Shown here in pieces: positions 1 through 12,309 of a stretch of DNA of 64,000 bases; position 1 is the stretch's first letter; every line of letters starts with the position of its first letter. The DNA is taken from the NCBI GenBank assembly GCA_022457155.1, contig JAJGOT010000133.1, positions 380,501 to 444,500 of the forward strand, given 5' to 3'. Under the pieces are notes generated by a model. That model was not told the DNA's origin, searched no databases, and saw only the letters and a program-made list of their open reading frames with translations. Origin of the DNA: Cladopsammia gracilis (taxonomy: Eukaryota > Cnidaria > Anthozoa > Scleractinia > Dendrophylliidae). A program made the translations under genes and the position numbers.

Positions 1-507
1 GTCAATTCAAATGAATTTAAACCAAAATTCTTTTAGGCCACTAAAGTTAAATCAATGACAAAAATGGGATGTGTATCACCGATTTACAACAACTGTACTA
101 AAAAATAATTTTACTAACACATAGACATCAGACAAGGGTTTCCTATTGTACATTGCAGCTCAAACAATGGCTGGATGGAATTCGTTTTTAATTTAATAAC
201 TGGAATTTAAAAACTAATGTTTTTATGCTAAAAAGTAAATGGGGTGGGGTTGGGGGGATAATAGAGATATAAATAGAGAGAGGGGACTTATTATTTTTTA
301 TCAAAAAAGTGAAGGGAGAGAAGGGGGGTGGGGGGGGGGGGGTGATGTCAGGGAAAGAGTCTTTAACCTTAGTTAATACTGAGGGAGCACTTATTAATAA
401 CATTTTACAAAAACTGTAAGTGATCAGATGTTAAGTTGTAATTGAAGTAGCTGGGACTGTAAAATACATGTCAGAGGATTTATAGTACTGTTTTGTTCTC
501 TTTGCAG
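1..507. other. Non-coding, probably intron upstream of the first visible C16orf89-like exon
   Basis: No coding exon is seen. It ends in a pyrimidine-rich tract and AG acceptor at 506-507. A G-rich, purine-biased stretch lies at about 240-345, including a pure poly-G run near 330-341; apparent proline-rich reading frames on the opposite strand there are a composition artefact. Confidence 0.6.
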
Positions 508-3500
508 GGGCTTTTCTCTCACTTATTAATGATGCAAAAGACAGTCAACTGAATATAGAGGACCATGTTCTGAACCTAGTAAAAGGACTTTATAATAAAG
601 CAGCTCTTGTGGCACAAGATGCACTGCCATATCTGCAGCGCTCGGCACCTGACTACTTTGAGAAATTCAAAAAACAAGTATCGAAGCCTTGGGTAAACTT
701 TAAGCCATTTACAAATAAAAAGCTTTTAAAACGACAATATGATACTGAAGGAAGACGAAATGTAATCAGCTTTGATGAGGAAACAAGTGATCAGTGCATT
801 AGCCAGTTGACGGGTACTTCATCAAAGATCAGCCAGCCTTGCCAAATATCTGATAAGTGTTGGGAGTTGATAAGTGCCAAGGGAGCAGAAGGCTACACCT
901 TGACACACCAAGCTTTATTTCTATTGGTTGGAGAAATACAAGGTATGTTAATTAAGGAATAACTTGGCTCCTTAGAATATTTGCAGAAGTGCCTTAACCT
1001 TCATGTCCCAAGGCAAACCCTATTTTTTTTTCAAGCTGGTAGCTGAAAACTCCAGTATGTCTGATTATGTATGATATACCATTTGAAAGGAACTTTTGAT
1101 GAATGCAATTCATAACATTATGCATTTTAAATCCAGAGGCAGTGAGTTTTAAATAAAAAAAGTTCACCATTAATAGTCCTAATCTTCATACATTTTAGGT
1201 ATACCCCAAGCTGCTATATGCCTCATTTTGCAGTTCTCGGTACCTGAGTACAATAACATTGTCTGAGTTCTATCTTAGAGCAAAATATATTATTATGCAT
1301 TAATAAAGAAACATTGTCTTTGAAAAGTTTGAGCAATTGTCAATTACATCACATTATTAATAAAGAGAAGGGGGGGGGGGGGGGTGGGTTTGATTTTATA
1401 TGTTCAATGGGTTGATCTTTCCAAGACAATTAATTTTTTTTTTAGCCAAAATTCATTGAAATTGACCAAACGTTAAACAAGTTAAGTTTTGTTATGTGCC
1501 ATATGGTGCTACAGTGTATCAGGGCATAATGGGTTAAAGGGTTTCATTCAACTGCTCAAACTCAACGTGATGTGAAATCAAAATCAGCTCAAACACAGAT
1601 TTTTTTGGTCCCTATTTATTTTAGTCTTATTGGGGAGGAGGGGATGGGGGGAAGTATGTTTAACTTGTCCCCCATCCCCATCCCCCTGTGCATTAATTTG
1701 ACTAATAATAGACCACTCTGCTCTATAACCTTATTACAGGAAATGTTATTTTTGTGATAGCTTATTTTTACAATTTTGGAAGGCAGGTTGTTTGTGTCAC
1801 CAAATTGTACATGTCATGCATTTGGAGAATTTGTGACACATTTCTTCTAATCATGTCTTATAAAATAATATAAAGCACTTGACATATTCTTTTTCCATAA
1901 CATTTGTAAAAAAATCAGGAAAAATGAAAAAAATTGATGTCATGTAAAATTTATTAAATTTCCTCTGAATGTGTTAATTGTCAGTGGTTAATTTTTTCCT
2001 TGAATTTCAAACCGTATTGATTTTTTTTCCTTTGTCTCAGATGCAGTACTATAGGGATGATATCTGTTTACAAACATTCCTTTTGTTATTCAAATGTGCC
2101 AACCACTGGAACAAAAGAACACTTTGTTTCTGCAGCCAATAAGGCTCTGGTTGGCACATTAACCCTATTCGGCCTGGGGGGGGTGGGGGCACAAAGTGCC
2201 CGCGCTAACTTTGAACGTGCATAACTTCTTTAATATGTATTCAAACGCCATCAAACTTTGTGACTTTTCCTAAAATTTATCTGGCAACAATTTCGTATGA
2301 CAATTTTTTGATCATGTGACTTGATGTTTCCATGGCAACGAGATTTTGACAGCCATGTTTTTTGAAATTTGCATATTTGCACCTTTGATGATGAAAAAAA
2401 CAATGTTTATTGGTAAAATTTTTATATTTTTTTACGTAATTTAGCGTTTATTTATTGGTTTTGATTAATTTTAAGTCAATTTGGACGGTTTTTAAGAGGT
2501 TTTAAAAAAATTCAGAAATCCAAGATGGCGGATCCAAAACTCAAAAAAAGCCCAGGCCGAATAGGGTTAATAACAATTGGTGATATCACTGATATCTTCC
2601 CTATAAGCTGGTTTGAAAATTTTCATACCAAAGAAAGATTTGAGCCACAGTGTGTTTACTATGACTTGTTTGCAGGCTGTACCCCAGTATTGTTAAAACG
2701 CTTAGAACAATCAAAAATCAAGGGAGGACTTGAAGGAGTTTACAATCGCATCTGCTCTGACATGTATCCTCAGATGACAGCAGTGGAAGAAAAGAGAGCA
2801 TTAGATCAGGATTTTTATGACAGAGATTTATACATGGAGCAGGCTATGGTGTGTGGATCCATTGGCTATCGCGATTTCTTCTGACATCCGAGCGGCTATA
2901 AGACACATTCTTACTTGGCAAAGAAAAGACGGCTGTTTTGGCGCGGTGAAACAAGTTTATCAAAGTGATGATAGCAATCAAGAGACTTATTTGGGCGATG
3001 AACACAGTGAGGTAATGGACAACAGTGATGTGGACGATGAGGTAGTGAAGGATGACACTCCATTTGGTTACTTCAAAAACAGCGTTAGATTTCAAGAATC
3101 AAAAATCCTGAGGTAAGAAATATAAATAATTATTTACTGTTAAGTCTGCACAAGCCTGGCAGCCCACTTTGCAAGTCCAGTGCAGATTTGGTTTTTCCTG
3201 AGTTGCGTGATGATGGACGTCATGCAAATAATAGCTACATAGGAGCATGAACATGAACATGTCAATCTTTAGTTTTAATTTCTATTCTGTTTAGAAAGCC
3301 ACTGAGTATGCGGACCATGCGATCATTGTTGGTAGAAAAAGAACTTAATGGTACGTAGCCATGTAAATAGTTATTTATTGTTTATTTAAAAACTCTACCT
3401 TGTTTACAGTGGAAACTGATTACAGAGGCTTACATTATAACAATAAAAAATCTAGTAAGTAATATACTACTACTGTATATACCAAATTGAAGAAACGTTG

Positions 3501-3857
3501 ACTCGTGAAAAGCATAAACCATGAACGATGAGACAGAATGGGATTCTGGGTAGGCAGCATTGGCAAGCTAGTAATATTCTATTTCTTAATAATCAAAATG
3601 TTTTCTTTACTTGAGACATTTAAGAGCATAATTTATGCATCCTGTGTTAATATAATGTATATTCTATCACAGAAGAAGATTAATTTTTCCAACTTCCCAG
3701 TAAACCTTTGGGTCGCATCGTTCATGGTTTATGCTTTTCACCCGACAACGTTTCTTCAATTTGGTGTATACTGTGGCATATACTATAATAACATGAAGAA
3801 TACAGCCAATCAGAAGGCTGGGAAGCCATTGCATATTCTGGGCATGCCATGGATTGC

Positions 3858-3888
<31 letters not shown>

Positions 3889-5084
3889 AAAAACGAAAAT
3901 TTTTCAAGGTCAGGGAAAAGTCAGGGAATTTTGCAAAAGGTCACGGAAAATCTTTGTGCTTGTCAAAGTCAGTGAAAAGTCAGGGAATTTTGTTTGAATT
4001 TTGGTGAAGTCAAATGCCATGCATTCAAAAATCAAAATCCCGTGAAAAACGAAAAGAGATCGATAAATGAAGAGAAGAATATTGATAGTCTGCAAAGGAA
4101 GCTGAAGCAAATGTAATAGTGGATGTGGCTTATTTGATAATTCGCCAAGGCAAAGTCAGTGAAAATTGTTTTGAGGTCAGTGAAAAGTCAGGGAATTTTT
4201 TATGTTCTAATGAGTGACAACCCTGATTGCATTTAATGGCAGTTTCTGGCATCAGAAATTGAACTAAGCTAGTGGTCTCAACTATATAATTAGATGTCCA
4301 ATAATAATTAATATCTTCGTATCTTCTTCAGATCTTCAGAAGTCTGACTTTGCATACCATATTTCATCAAATAATAACTAAGCATCCCTCCATAATCGCC
4401 CCCCTTGAATAATCACCCCTCTTTGGTGGAAATCTTTGAAAAAAATTGCCTCTCGAATAATCGCCCCCAATGCCTCCCCTTTCTTTCACATCCTCCCAGT
4501 CAAGTTGAAACCATCGTTACAATTACAGAAAAGTTAAAAAACATGGCTTGTTTCATATTAATAGTTTTTCTATAGTGACATTCATGTATTTGACTTTTCA
4601 TTTATTTCTTGGATCTTTCTAATTAGTCCCATTAGCATGTTAGCACTTCCAGCTAGAAATATTCGAAATAATCGCGCCCCTCGATTGATCGCTTCCCCTC
4701 GAATAATTGCCCTTTTGGAGTGAAAAAATTAATAACGCCCCCAGCTTTTCAAGAAAATATGGTAATGAAAAAGATCAAGTCACTTACATGGGATATTTAA
4801 TGGTATACCACTTGAAGCCATTGCATATTAACTAATATGCACACAATTTATTGTTTTCAGATGGGTGTCTGTCGCATATCACTGGTGTTGCGACTGGTTT
4901 ACTAGGTGTCTACCTACGCTGGCTGCTGTATCCTCGTGAACAACCATTCAACAAGCAAGGTGAAATGGAAATGAAGAAATCACAAGATCCTGGTCAGAGT
5001 GAAGAAAGAGAGTCTTACAATAATGACAACTTGGCTGACATTATTGCGATAAAAGAGAGGCAGTTGCAAAAGCGCAAACATTAA
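508..5084 (+). CDS. C16orf89: C16orf89-like secreted protein (DUF4735 family), 3' four exons, one frameshift
   Basis: The exons are 508-942, 2676-3112, 3295-3350 and 4861-5084 (TAA stop); all joins use GT-AG and keep phase. The product matches the C16orf89/DUF4735 family in order: ALPYLQRS near the start, SQPC and GYTLTHQ before the first junction, a GC at the second exon start, the VCGSIGYRDFF block, LTWQRKDGCFG, and DGCLSHITG at the last exon start. Conserved cysteines sit where the vertebrate protein has them. The vertebrate homologue is a secreted protein expressed in thyroid, with no clear biochemical role. The N-terminus (signal peptide and roughly the first 60-80 residues) lies left of the window. 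The C-terminal tail is charged and poorly conserved. Oddity: in exon 2 the frame breaks at about 2880, where an in-frame TGA follows two Phe codons and the conserved sequence continues after skipping one base. This is either an assembly or sequence error or a damaged allele. Three MITEs lie in the introns. Confidence 0.85.
943..2158 (+). other. Intron 1 of the visible C16orf89-like gene, left part
   Basis: No exon or known repeat is recognised here. It holds a poly-G run near 1371-1384 and AT-rich low-complexity sequence. Reading frames of about 60 codons here have no family resemblance. Confidence 0.5.
2159..2570. mobile_element. MITE with perfect 20-bp TIRs and TTAA ends (piggyBac-like)
   Basis: The left end TTAACCCTATTCGGCCTGGG (2159-2178) is matched exactly by its reverse complement at 2551-2570. 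If TTAA is the target duplication, the TIR proper starts CCC, as in piggyBac elements. There is no transposase. It sits about 105 bp before the exon at 2676, so it borders the acceptor region. Confidence 0.8.
2876..2885 (+). other. Frameshift site within a C16orf89-like exon
   Basis: Reading through GYRDFF meets TGA at 2882-2884. Skipping one base gives DIRAAIRHILTWQ, which continues the family alignment in the next frame. No GT or AG lies there to make an intron, so one extra base (or two missing ones) is the simplest reading. Confidence 0.7.
3476..3771. mobile_element. MITE with about 50-bp TIRs, family M1 copy 1
   Basis: The terminal inverted repeats contain TTGAAGAAACGTTG and AAGCATAAACCATG at both ends, about 50 bp each. 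A second copy lies in the reverse orientation at 60651-60953, with matching interior such as ATTCTGGGTAGGCAGC. It is in an intron of the C16orf89-like gene. The open frame across it is not conserved as protein. Confidence 0.8.
3858..4225. mobile_element. hAT-like MITE (CAGGGTTG...CAACCCTG)
   Basis: The ends are CAGGGTTGCCAC and GTGACAACCCTG. ATTGC directly flanks both sides (3853-3857 and 4226-4230). The interior is built of repeated GTCAGGGAAAA-type motifs, some with AATTTT tails. CA..TG ends suggest a hAT relative, but a full 8-bp duplication is not clear. Confidence 0.65.
4355..4764. mobile_element. MITE with TACCATATTT termini
   Basis: The left end TACCATATTTC pairs with the right end GAAAATATGGTA. 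The interior repeats ATAATCGCCCC-like motifs several times. It lies in the last intron of the C16orf89-like gene. TA at both ends is compatible with a Tc1/mariner-type duplication. Confidence 0.6.
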
Positions 5085-5704
5085 AAATGCCATCTGAAGT
5101 TCATCTTCAGCAAAGGCGTAAAGCAGCAATGCTGGAGAACAGTGCACAAGAATTGCTTGTGGGGAAAGGGAGGGGTCAGCATCTATTCACTGGGGTGTCA
5201 TTTTGCTTGGAAGTTCATTTCTTGTTCTATCAGTTATATTAATTAAAGGTTTTAAAGGCACACTGAAAAATATTATAGTTAAAACAATAGCTCATGCGAA
5301 GAAAACTACACATGTTATTTAGAATTTTCACACCAACTCACTCACTCACTCATCACTCACTCAATAAGATAAAAAAAGAAAATAACTGCCATTAAATTAT
5401 AGCTTGCCATAATAGTCTGACCAGAAATACTTTTTATTAATCTTTGTTGCTCTCAGATTTGACAGTGTTTTATTTTCTTTTTTTTTTTTATGAGGGTCAT
5501 AACTTTTGGGTAAGGAAAACCGGATGTACTATGTAAGACTCACACATCATAAAACTGTAAAAAAAAAATGTTAAAATCATTCTGTGCACTAATTATTAAC
5601 CACAAAGTCAGGCAGTTTTAGTAAACCACAGGCTTATTGGTTTAATTTATTTTCCCCTTTTACTTCCCTCACAAGAAAGTTAAATATGTTTGAATTTGGG
5701 GAGT
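5085..5704. other. 3' flank of C16orf89-like gene, no further gene seen
   Basis: No AATAAA is evident close after the stop. An imperfect (ACTC)n microsatellite lies at 5336-5362, and A/T-rich low complexity follows. Confidence 0.5.
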
Positions 5705-6084
5705 TAATGGCGGAGCTCGGAGCCCATACTCTAGCGGAATGTTTCGCAGGCGGCGTCGGTAACATGTGTGTCTGTCTGCAAGGCTAGCTCGCAGGCGTGT
5801 ATTACGTCGCAAAACATGCACGTATTCTCGGACAATTTTTTATAAACAGGTGTATTTTATTCGGAAATTTTGTTCTTGTTTTTTTTTTGTGAACTTTTGT
5901 ATGGTCTAAATGTACTATGCAGACGGTCGCGTAATACTGTTTTTGAGAATTGCTAAAATTGAAAAATAGCCCAGTCGTCAATCTTAATTCTTGTTCTTCC
6001 GACCTTTCACCTTAGTTAAGTTTATCATCAGCTCACTGTTCAGATAGCTACGCTGTTAGGCTCAGCCCATCTATATATATTACT
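5705..6084 (+). repeat. Dispersed repeat R1, copy A (short form)
   Basis: It shares TAGCGGAATGTTTCGC, GCAGACGGTCGCGTAATACT, GAGAATTGCTAAAATTGAAA and the terminal CTATATATATTA block with 47065-48229. About 800 bp of the middle of that longer copy is missing here. See the longer copy for description. Confidence 0.75.
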
Positions 6085-6538
6085 TTATTTCCAGGTGGCA
6101 CTACTTCTGGGATACAGTATTATATCTTTTGAAATTGTCTTGGACTGATTTTAAATTACCATATTACCAGATTACTGTATAACACCCAAACATTAGTTAT
6201 GCAAACATGTAAATTTATAGACTGAAACAAAAGCTGAAACAACAGAACACCTATTAAGGGAATTAATAGCACACCTGAACATGTATAATTACTGTATTGG
6301 GTTATACGGTAATCTTGCCAACAATTTTTATAAATAAATGGTTATTTATACCCAATTTGCACAAGAAGAAGGCATATTTTTACTGTGCATGTAAAGAACT
6401 AGAAAGATGTAACTAGTACCATAAGGAAGTAAAAATCCATGATCAATAATGTATTCAGTAGTGGATCTAGGGAAGGGGGACCATGCCCCTTACCCATATC
6501 TTGCAAAAATATCATTCAGTCTCTAACATTTATTCTCC

Positions 6539-6589
<51 letters not shown>

Positions 6590-7130
6590 TTCCTTACCCT
6601 GGATTCGCCACTGGTTTTGACTAATAATTTTGAAAAATACTGCTACTACCACAACATGCTTAGGTAGTTTTGCACATATATTGAATCTAATAGGGGATTG
6701 TTGTTGTTGTTTGTTGGTTTTCATGGCAGCTATGTTGGTGGTCAGAACAGTGAAATTTCCTTCCTTCGGAAATAACATTCTATTATTTTACTCTTTTGTT
6801 TCTCACCACCAACGTGGCCGCCATGAAAACCATGAATAAAGGAATTCAGTAAAGCATTAGGAATGAAATGTAGTATTATTAGGATAATAATTTGTCTTGT
6901 GTGAGTGCCATAATAGGGGCAGCAGCACAGGACTACTGGACTAATAAACCTATAATTTCCTGAGCATTCATTTTGAACTTATTCTTTGTGTTTATCATCC
7001 AGTTTCCTCTGTCATTACTCTAAGCCCCCTCTTAGCCGACGGGAACTGGACACCAGTCAGGCTACCTCATGCTCAGACCCTACAGGCCAAGAGGGACGGA
7101 CGGCCCTGGAAACGAAAAAAGCCCACATCC
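6085..7130. other. Intergenic, no gene seen
   Basis: Apart from the 50-base C run at 6540-6589, listed separately, no coding exon, RNA gene or clear transposon end is recognised. Confidence 0.4.
6540..6589. repeat. Uninterrupted poly-C tract of 50 bases
   Basis: Fifty consecutive C, preceded by CTCCTC. It is the longest homopolymer in the window. Length is likely to be approximate because such runs are error-prone. Poly-Gly and poly-Pro reading frames across it are artefacts. Confidence 0.9.
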
Positions 7131-7837
7131 CCAGGGGTGATTCCCATATAAAAATGACTGGGGTACTGGTCGTACCTTTTGGAGGTCAAAATTTGCAGAT
7201 TGGTACCCCTTAGGGGTGCTCAAATCTAAAATGAACACCGTTAGAATTTATCGCAGTTCCTTTTAGGATATTGAGCCGAAATAAATATGACAGGACTACT
7301 TATTAGTCAACTGGTTTTTGTTGTTATCTTAGAGCATATTCACGACTTATCAATAGAGCAGTTTTCAATTGAGTGTTGTAAAACCAAAACCAAAGTAATT
7401 ACTCTGACCAATCACAGCAGTCGTAAACGATCCAATGAACCAATCAGAGCTCGAAGCAATTACATGTCGGCGACGCCAAGCGCGGGAAAACGCGTGCGAG
7501 CAAGTCACGATTGGTTTGGGTTTTACTTCTGATTGGTGGAGAAAGTGGCGCGAGATTTTTTAGCCAATCACAAAGCGTAGCAATGCAAAACCAAAGCAAT
7601 TGTGTAGTTACTTTCGACACTCGGTTGAAAACTGCTCTATTCATGACTTAATTATCAATAAGAGCGTGTACATTTAGTGTAGGAAAAAAAGAATAGTCAA
7701 AGTTTAGATTCATGTGTTGTTTTAGAATGGTACCTCTTAGGGGTGAAAATCCATTTGAGCCACGCCCATCAATCGAGATTCTGATCTGGTACCTGTTAAG
7801 GGCGTTTCCTGTCATTTTTATATAGGGATCCCCCTGG
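7131..7837. mobile_element. Non-autonomous DNA transposon family X, copy 1
   Basis: The ends are inverted copies of a segment containing CCTATATAAAAATGAC, preceded by AGGGGTGATTCC or AGGGGGATCC. Just inside, GGTACC(T/C)(C/T)TTAGGGGTG motifs lie near both ends. Related ends occur at 23456-24880, 30795-30925 and 60240-60440. A second MITE (7353-7640) is nested inside. Confidence 0.7.
7353..7640. mobile_element. Nested MITE with ATAGAGCAGTTTTCAA termini
   Basis: A 16-bp perfect terminal inverted repeat, ATAGAGCAGTTTTCAA, extends imperfectly to about 25 bp. TCA flanks both sides (3-bp duplication, Harbinger-like size). The interior carries several CCAATCA/TGATTGG motifs. It sits inside family X copy 1, so it is the younger insertion. 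Confidence 0.75.
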
Positions 7838-9213
7838 ATCCACATCCCCGGATATAAGTCCATGGATTTTCATTTTATCACTGTCTTGAGTGTCCTGTGT
7901 TGGTCTTGCAGTCTCGTTTTCGTTATGTCCAAGTAATTAAAATTGCCAAATTTGCAAATTGTGTTGTCACTTAATAAGTCAAACCAGTCCTCTGGCTAAG
8001 CCCATGTCAAAAAAACTCCTTCCAAACGCTCATCGGATATAAGCCCTTCCCTGAAACCACAAAAACGAAGACGGTTTGACCGTGCTTGAGCGAAAGAGAA
8101 GTTCCCCGATTTCTGCGTAAGGCTACCACTGCCTAAATATGGCTACTGAATGTACTCAATGACGGGCATATTATGAAATTGATAATGGCAGATGGTTTGA
8201 TTAAATAAAATATTAAAATGCGCAAGACGTAAAGTATAGCGGGCATAAATGCACCGAGCATTAGTTGATTTGTCCGCTACTATGAAATTATTACATGATT
8301 ATTAAGATATTTTTATGATATTTCTTCCGGTTAACAATCCGTTTTCTCTAGGTATACAACAGCTTGATTATGTCAAATTCTCTTCTGGCAGTCCCGACCG
8401 GCTTCTTTCTATTGATTTTCACACCCATTTTGAAAACTAACCCTTTACAACATTTCTCCTTTTTCGCGCAAAATTGGCAAAAATGCCAGGAGCGGCTTCG
8501 GAAAAATGGACCACGACGGTTACGTCAAGAAAAAAAGTTACTTGAAGAACTAAAAATAAAACAGTTTGCAACTGTTCTTATTTATTTAATGTTGTCTAAT
8601 GTGACATGATGTGAGTGAATTGTCGAGGATCTGAATTCGTAGGGACGGCTTTCAAGTTCAAATAAAGAAAGGAAAAATAACTGTCGTGTTTTCATGTCTC
8701 TATTAAATTTAATCATTTGACGTTGTTTTGCAGGGAATGGCAAAGAATGTCAGTACCACGTGCAGAGACATTGTCTAATTGCCGTCGGCTAGTAAACTCA
8801 CTAATTTACTTTTGTCGAGTGGAACGGGCTGGTCTAGGGGAATGCGCAATCTGGGAACGAGATTGGATAAGACTGGGCAAAACATAACCATTTTCGGACA
8901 GAACTGTCAAATTCTATTCCGATATTTTCAGACTAAAACGGCTTTTAAAAAATCATACCCTGAAATCCCGCACGGACATATAACTGTCAATTGTTTAATA
9001 TTTACCTGTAGGAGAGTACAATCTATCCCCACCCCCACCCCCACCCCCTTCTCCCCTCCCCGGGTCTTACACCCAGTTGAATCCGGAACATCTCAAGGGT
9101 TTCTTACCTGTACTTGTGTGATGCTGTTTTGCCTATTATTAAGGCTATTTACGGAAGAAAGAAACTAGCTTGGTTGTGTATGTTCAGCGGCACGTTATTG
9201 ATAACAATAAACT
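7838..9213. other. Intergenic, no gene seen
   Basis: Several short open frames are present but none shows splice context or family similarity. A (CCCCCA)n-like tract lies at about 9028-9052. Confidence 0.4.
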
Positions 9214-9622
9214 GACTACGCGAGTTGAAGTTGACTTTCAGCGGGACACCAATGCGACAGAAACCGATAAAGTAGGGTAGCAACCGTGGACAGCTGTTTC
9301 GCTCTTACTGGAGCTCATAAGCACGGTGTAGCAAGCTAAAGGACCTAAAGACGACTGCAAAAATGCAGGCGTAAATAGATTACACAATGACCCGTTCACC
9401 ATACTTGAAACCAACTTGTCACCCGAATCTAATCATGCGTGCCGCATCACGTGTTCCGGGGAACAAGGAGTCCCAAAATGTCACAATGGTGTCTCGCGAA
9501 GAAAAATATACATGGACAAGCCAATGTCGAAACAACTGTCGACGGTTGCTACACTACTTTTATCGACCTTTATCGGTTTCTGTCGTATTGGTGTCTCGCA
9601 AAGTCAACTTTTTTACGTAGTC
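9214..9622. mobile_element. MITE with long (about 70 bp) inverted repeats
   Basis: GACTACG, AGTTGACTTT, GACACCAAT(G/A)CGACAGAAA and CCGATAAA at 9214-9275 recur inverted at about 9540-9622. Three overlapping short frames across it come from the repeat, not a gene. Confidence 0.7.
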
Positions 9623-11056
9623 AGATCAGCCTTGCAGTTTATTGTAATGTTTGTTAATTTTTTTGGTTCATTAGGTCTTTCGTAGATCCTACGTATCGTT
9701 TACGATTGCGGTCCTTTGCAAATTTTACGTTATGGATGCCTTTGATTCTGTTGGACATCCGAGGGGGCGGGGGGGGGGGGGGGGGAGGGGTAAAATTCCT
9801 GGTTTGCTACCTATACTAATGATGTGTGATGTGCGATTCGAAAATGATTACTGTCAGCGTTATTCTGGTACGTTTAAGGGTATTAAGCCAGAAAAGATTT
9901 TCATGCAGAGAGATTTGGTACCTCTGTAAAGGAAATGGTCAAAACTATTGTACTCCGACAGGACTCACCATTTACAAAAAGACTGGTGGTCTCTTTATGT
10001 ATGTACCCCCTCTCCCCAACCTAAAAAGATGGTATCTTGTTGGTATAGCCCCCATTCTATCAGGAGTAGAAACTGAGAGAAAGATAAAAATATTCCTGAG
10101 TCATTTTACTAGCAATGCAAGCTTCATGCACACACAATATTAAACTCTCATCTCTAATTATTAGGCCAAAAAATTGTGTCCATTACACTCAACAGATAGG
10201 TAGTATCTTGTGTAACCCCCCTACCCCTACACACGGTGGGTCCTCGTCGAGTATACTTGTTATGACCACTTCCCTTAGGAGTAGAAATGTACCACCCCCA
10301 CAAAACGGATTTCTGGTATCTTTAAGGGGGTCCTTTCAGAATTTCCGACGATGAGCATCGTGAATTTAATATGGGAGACGTCCCCCTCCCCGCTCGGGGA
10401 CGTTTCCCTGAGACTGAAAAGAAAAAAAGTTCGAATGTGAAATAAGCCACGTTAGCAAGGTTACATGTAAATGCCCCAACAAATATACATGTGCTGACCA
10501 AGATAAATTTGTGGAACAGCAGTTCCATCATTTTCTCTTGTGATGACACGGTAACCTCTCTACATTTTACTAGCTAAATAAAAGATGATTCTGCATAATG
10601 TTTGCAAGCACAGTTCAAATCAGCTGACAAACTGAAGCGAAATGCTTCGATTCATGTTTTCGGTTTCCAGGTCAGGGCAATGATACTATGAAAGGGAAAA
10701 TAAATTTAAAGGAATTTTAATATGAACTTATTTCGAGCACAAACAATTAAGGGGTCAATTTTCTCAAGCTGTAGCTTGATCCTTAACTAAATCTTTAAAA
10801 GTTTATATCGGTGAGAAATGACTGGGTGGATCGAAGCCTTGTTTGGGAGTGTTTCGGAACAGGAAATAAAATAATTACGCCAAAAAATAAAAGTCCCTGA
10901 GAATAATGACTTATTGGTAATGAGTCAACTTTGGACAAAGACTAAAAAACACACGGGAAAAAAAAAAACGCGTGGGACACAAACACTCCCACAGTCAATT
11001 ATTATCAATCATCACATGTTATGGCGAAAGACTGGCAGAAAGGGAACGTTGCTGCA
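9623..11056. other. Intergenic, low-complexity and degraded repeat sequence
   Basis: A poly-G tract lies at about 9767-9785. GGTACC(T/A)CT-containing pieces between 9916 and 10350 resemble family X interiors but are too degraded to place. No gene is seen. Confidence 0.4.
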
Positions 11057-11104
11057 TGAGTGAGTGAGTGAGTGAGTGAGTGAGTGAGTGAGTGAGTGAG
11101 TGAG
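11057..11104. repeat. (TGAG)12 microsatellite
   Basis: Twelve uninterrupted TGAG units. Confidence 0.95.
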
Positions 11105-11285
11105 AAATGTAGTTCTAACTTTTGAGTCTGTGGACGAAATCCTATGGTGTGACCATTCAAATTAAACCTCTTCAGCAGTACTTTTATACGGTACCATTTG
11201 TTTTTCAATATTTTACAAAATTAATATTGGGATTTTTTTCTTGAATTTTGATGTTTGGCACTCTTTTAAGTTTTTTAGTGTTAAA
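11105..11285. repeat. Dispersed repeat R2, copy 1
   Basis: It shares TAGTTCTAAC, GAC/AACGAAATCCTAT, AAACCTCTT, GCAGTACTTTT and TTGGCACTCTT-like blocks in the same order with 29045-29215. There are no clear termini on this copy. Confidence 0.6.
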
Positions 11286-12309
11286 CATTACAGGTCCTCA
11301 CAGGTACAATTAAGGTACAAAACATATTAGGCGGTCAGCCAAGGGCGCCTTTTTGGTGCACAATATCATTTGTGGGCCCTGCGTAGATCTCTTGAACAAG
11401 AAACACTTAACATGTAAAACAAGAGCATTGTTACCGGCTCCTGACAACGCTATGTATTCGACCCGCCCGGCAATTCCAAAAAGCCCCGCTATGACCGCAG
11501 GTATACTTCACCGATATTTACAGTCGGTACAACTCACGTGAAAAGACTCTTAGAACTACTCCGATCTCCCTTCAGAACAAAGCTGTATGTGTAAGACTGC
11601 TGACACGAGAAATGAAGAATTGGGACAGATGCTACACCGGTCCATTACAGCGGCTAAAATAGGGTCTGATTCAGTAATCAAAAACTGCGAGGTCATGTTA
11701 GTTTAATCAGTTTGTTTATTTCATCGCAGTGTTTTCAATACTTCTTACATTTCCATAAATCACGAGGATTTGTCGTGCAAAGTGAGCAGATTTTATTGAT
11801 CTATTCAGCAGGACTTACGATGATACATCGACATAAATAATCCTGATACTTTTATGACGAAATCATATTCGAGGTCCAAAGTTAAAGCTGAACCAAGAGA
11901 AATTTACAAAAAAAAATCCCGAAATATATATTTTTTTAATTGTTTAACATCGCAGGGTTTTTTTTACCGATAGCAAGTGTTGCTATTTCAAAACTTTTGG
12001 AAAATTGCATGCATGCAACGTAAGCTAAAGGGTCTCGTCAACACATGACCTTACATGAACATAGCCAGGTACTGCATTTTTAATTTATTCCCCCAAAAAT
12101 TTCCCATGAGCTTCGCTAATCAGCGTGACTTTAAACCGATATTTCTAGTCAGGAAAAAAGCTGAAGCATCCGCCCCCACTAAAATAAAACATAAAAAAGA
12201 AATACGTAGTCATCTTTATGAGAAAATGGATCATTTACGCATCCAACGCAATTAGAAGCCTCTTCGAACGTCAGCACTTGAATCGGCGAAATGCGAAAGT
12301 CCAAGTTAA
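11286..12309. other. Intergenic, upstream of the IkB gene
   Basis: No gene, tRNA or clear transposon terminus is recognised in this stretch. Confidence 0.4.

Noticed and set aside
2525..2675. Alternative start MADPKLKK for the C16orf89-like exon
   Set aside because: This part belongs to the MITE end and intron; the conserved coding sequence begins at the acceptor at 2676.
3538..3975. 145-codon frame in an intron of the C16orf89-like gene
   Set aside because: It spans a MITE and the start of a hAT-like element; no domain and no conservation with the second MITE copy in frame.
6530..6778. Glycine/proline-rich small protein
   Set aside because: It is created by the 50-base C run and has no other support.
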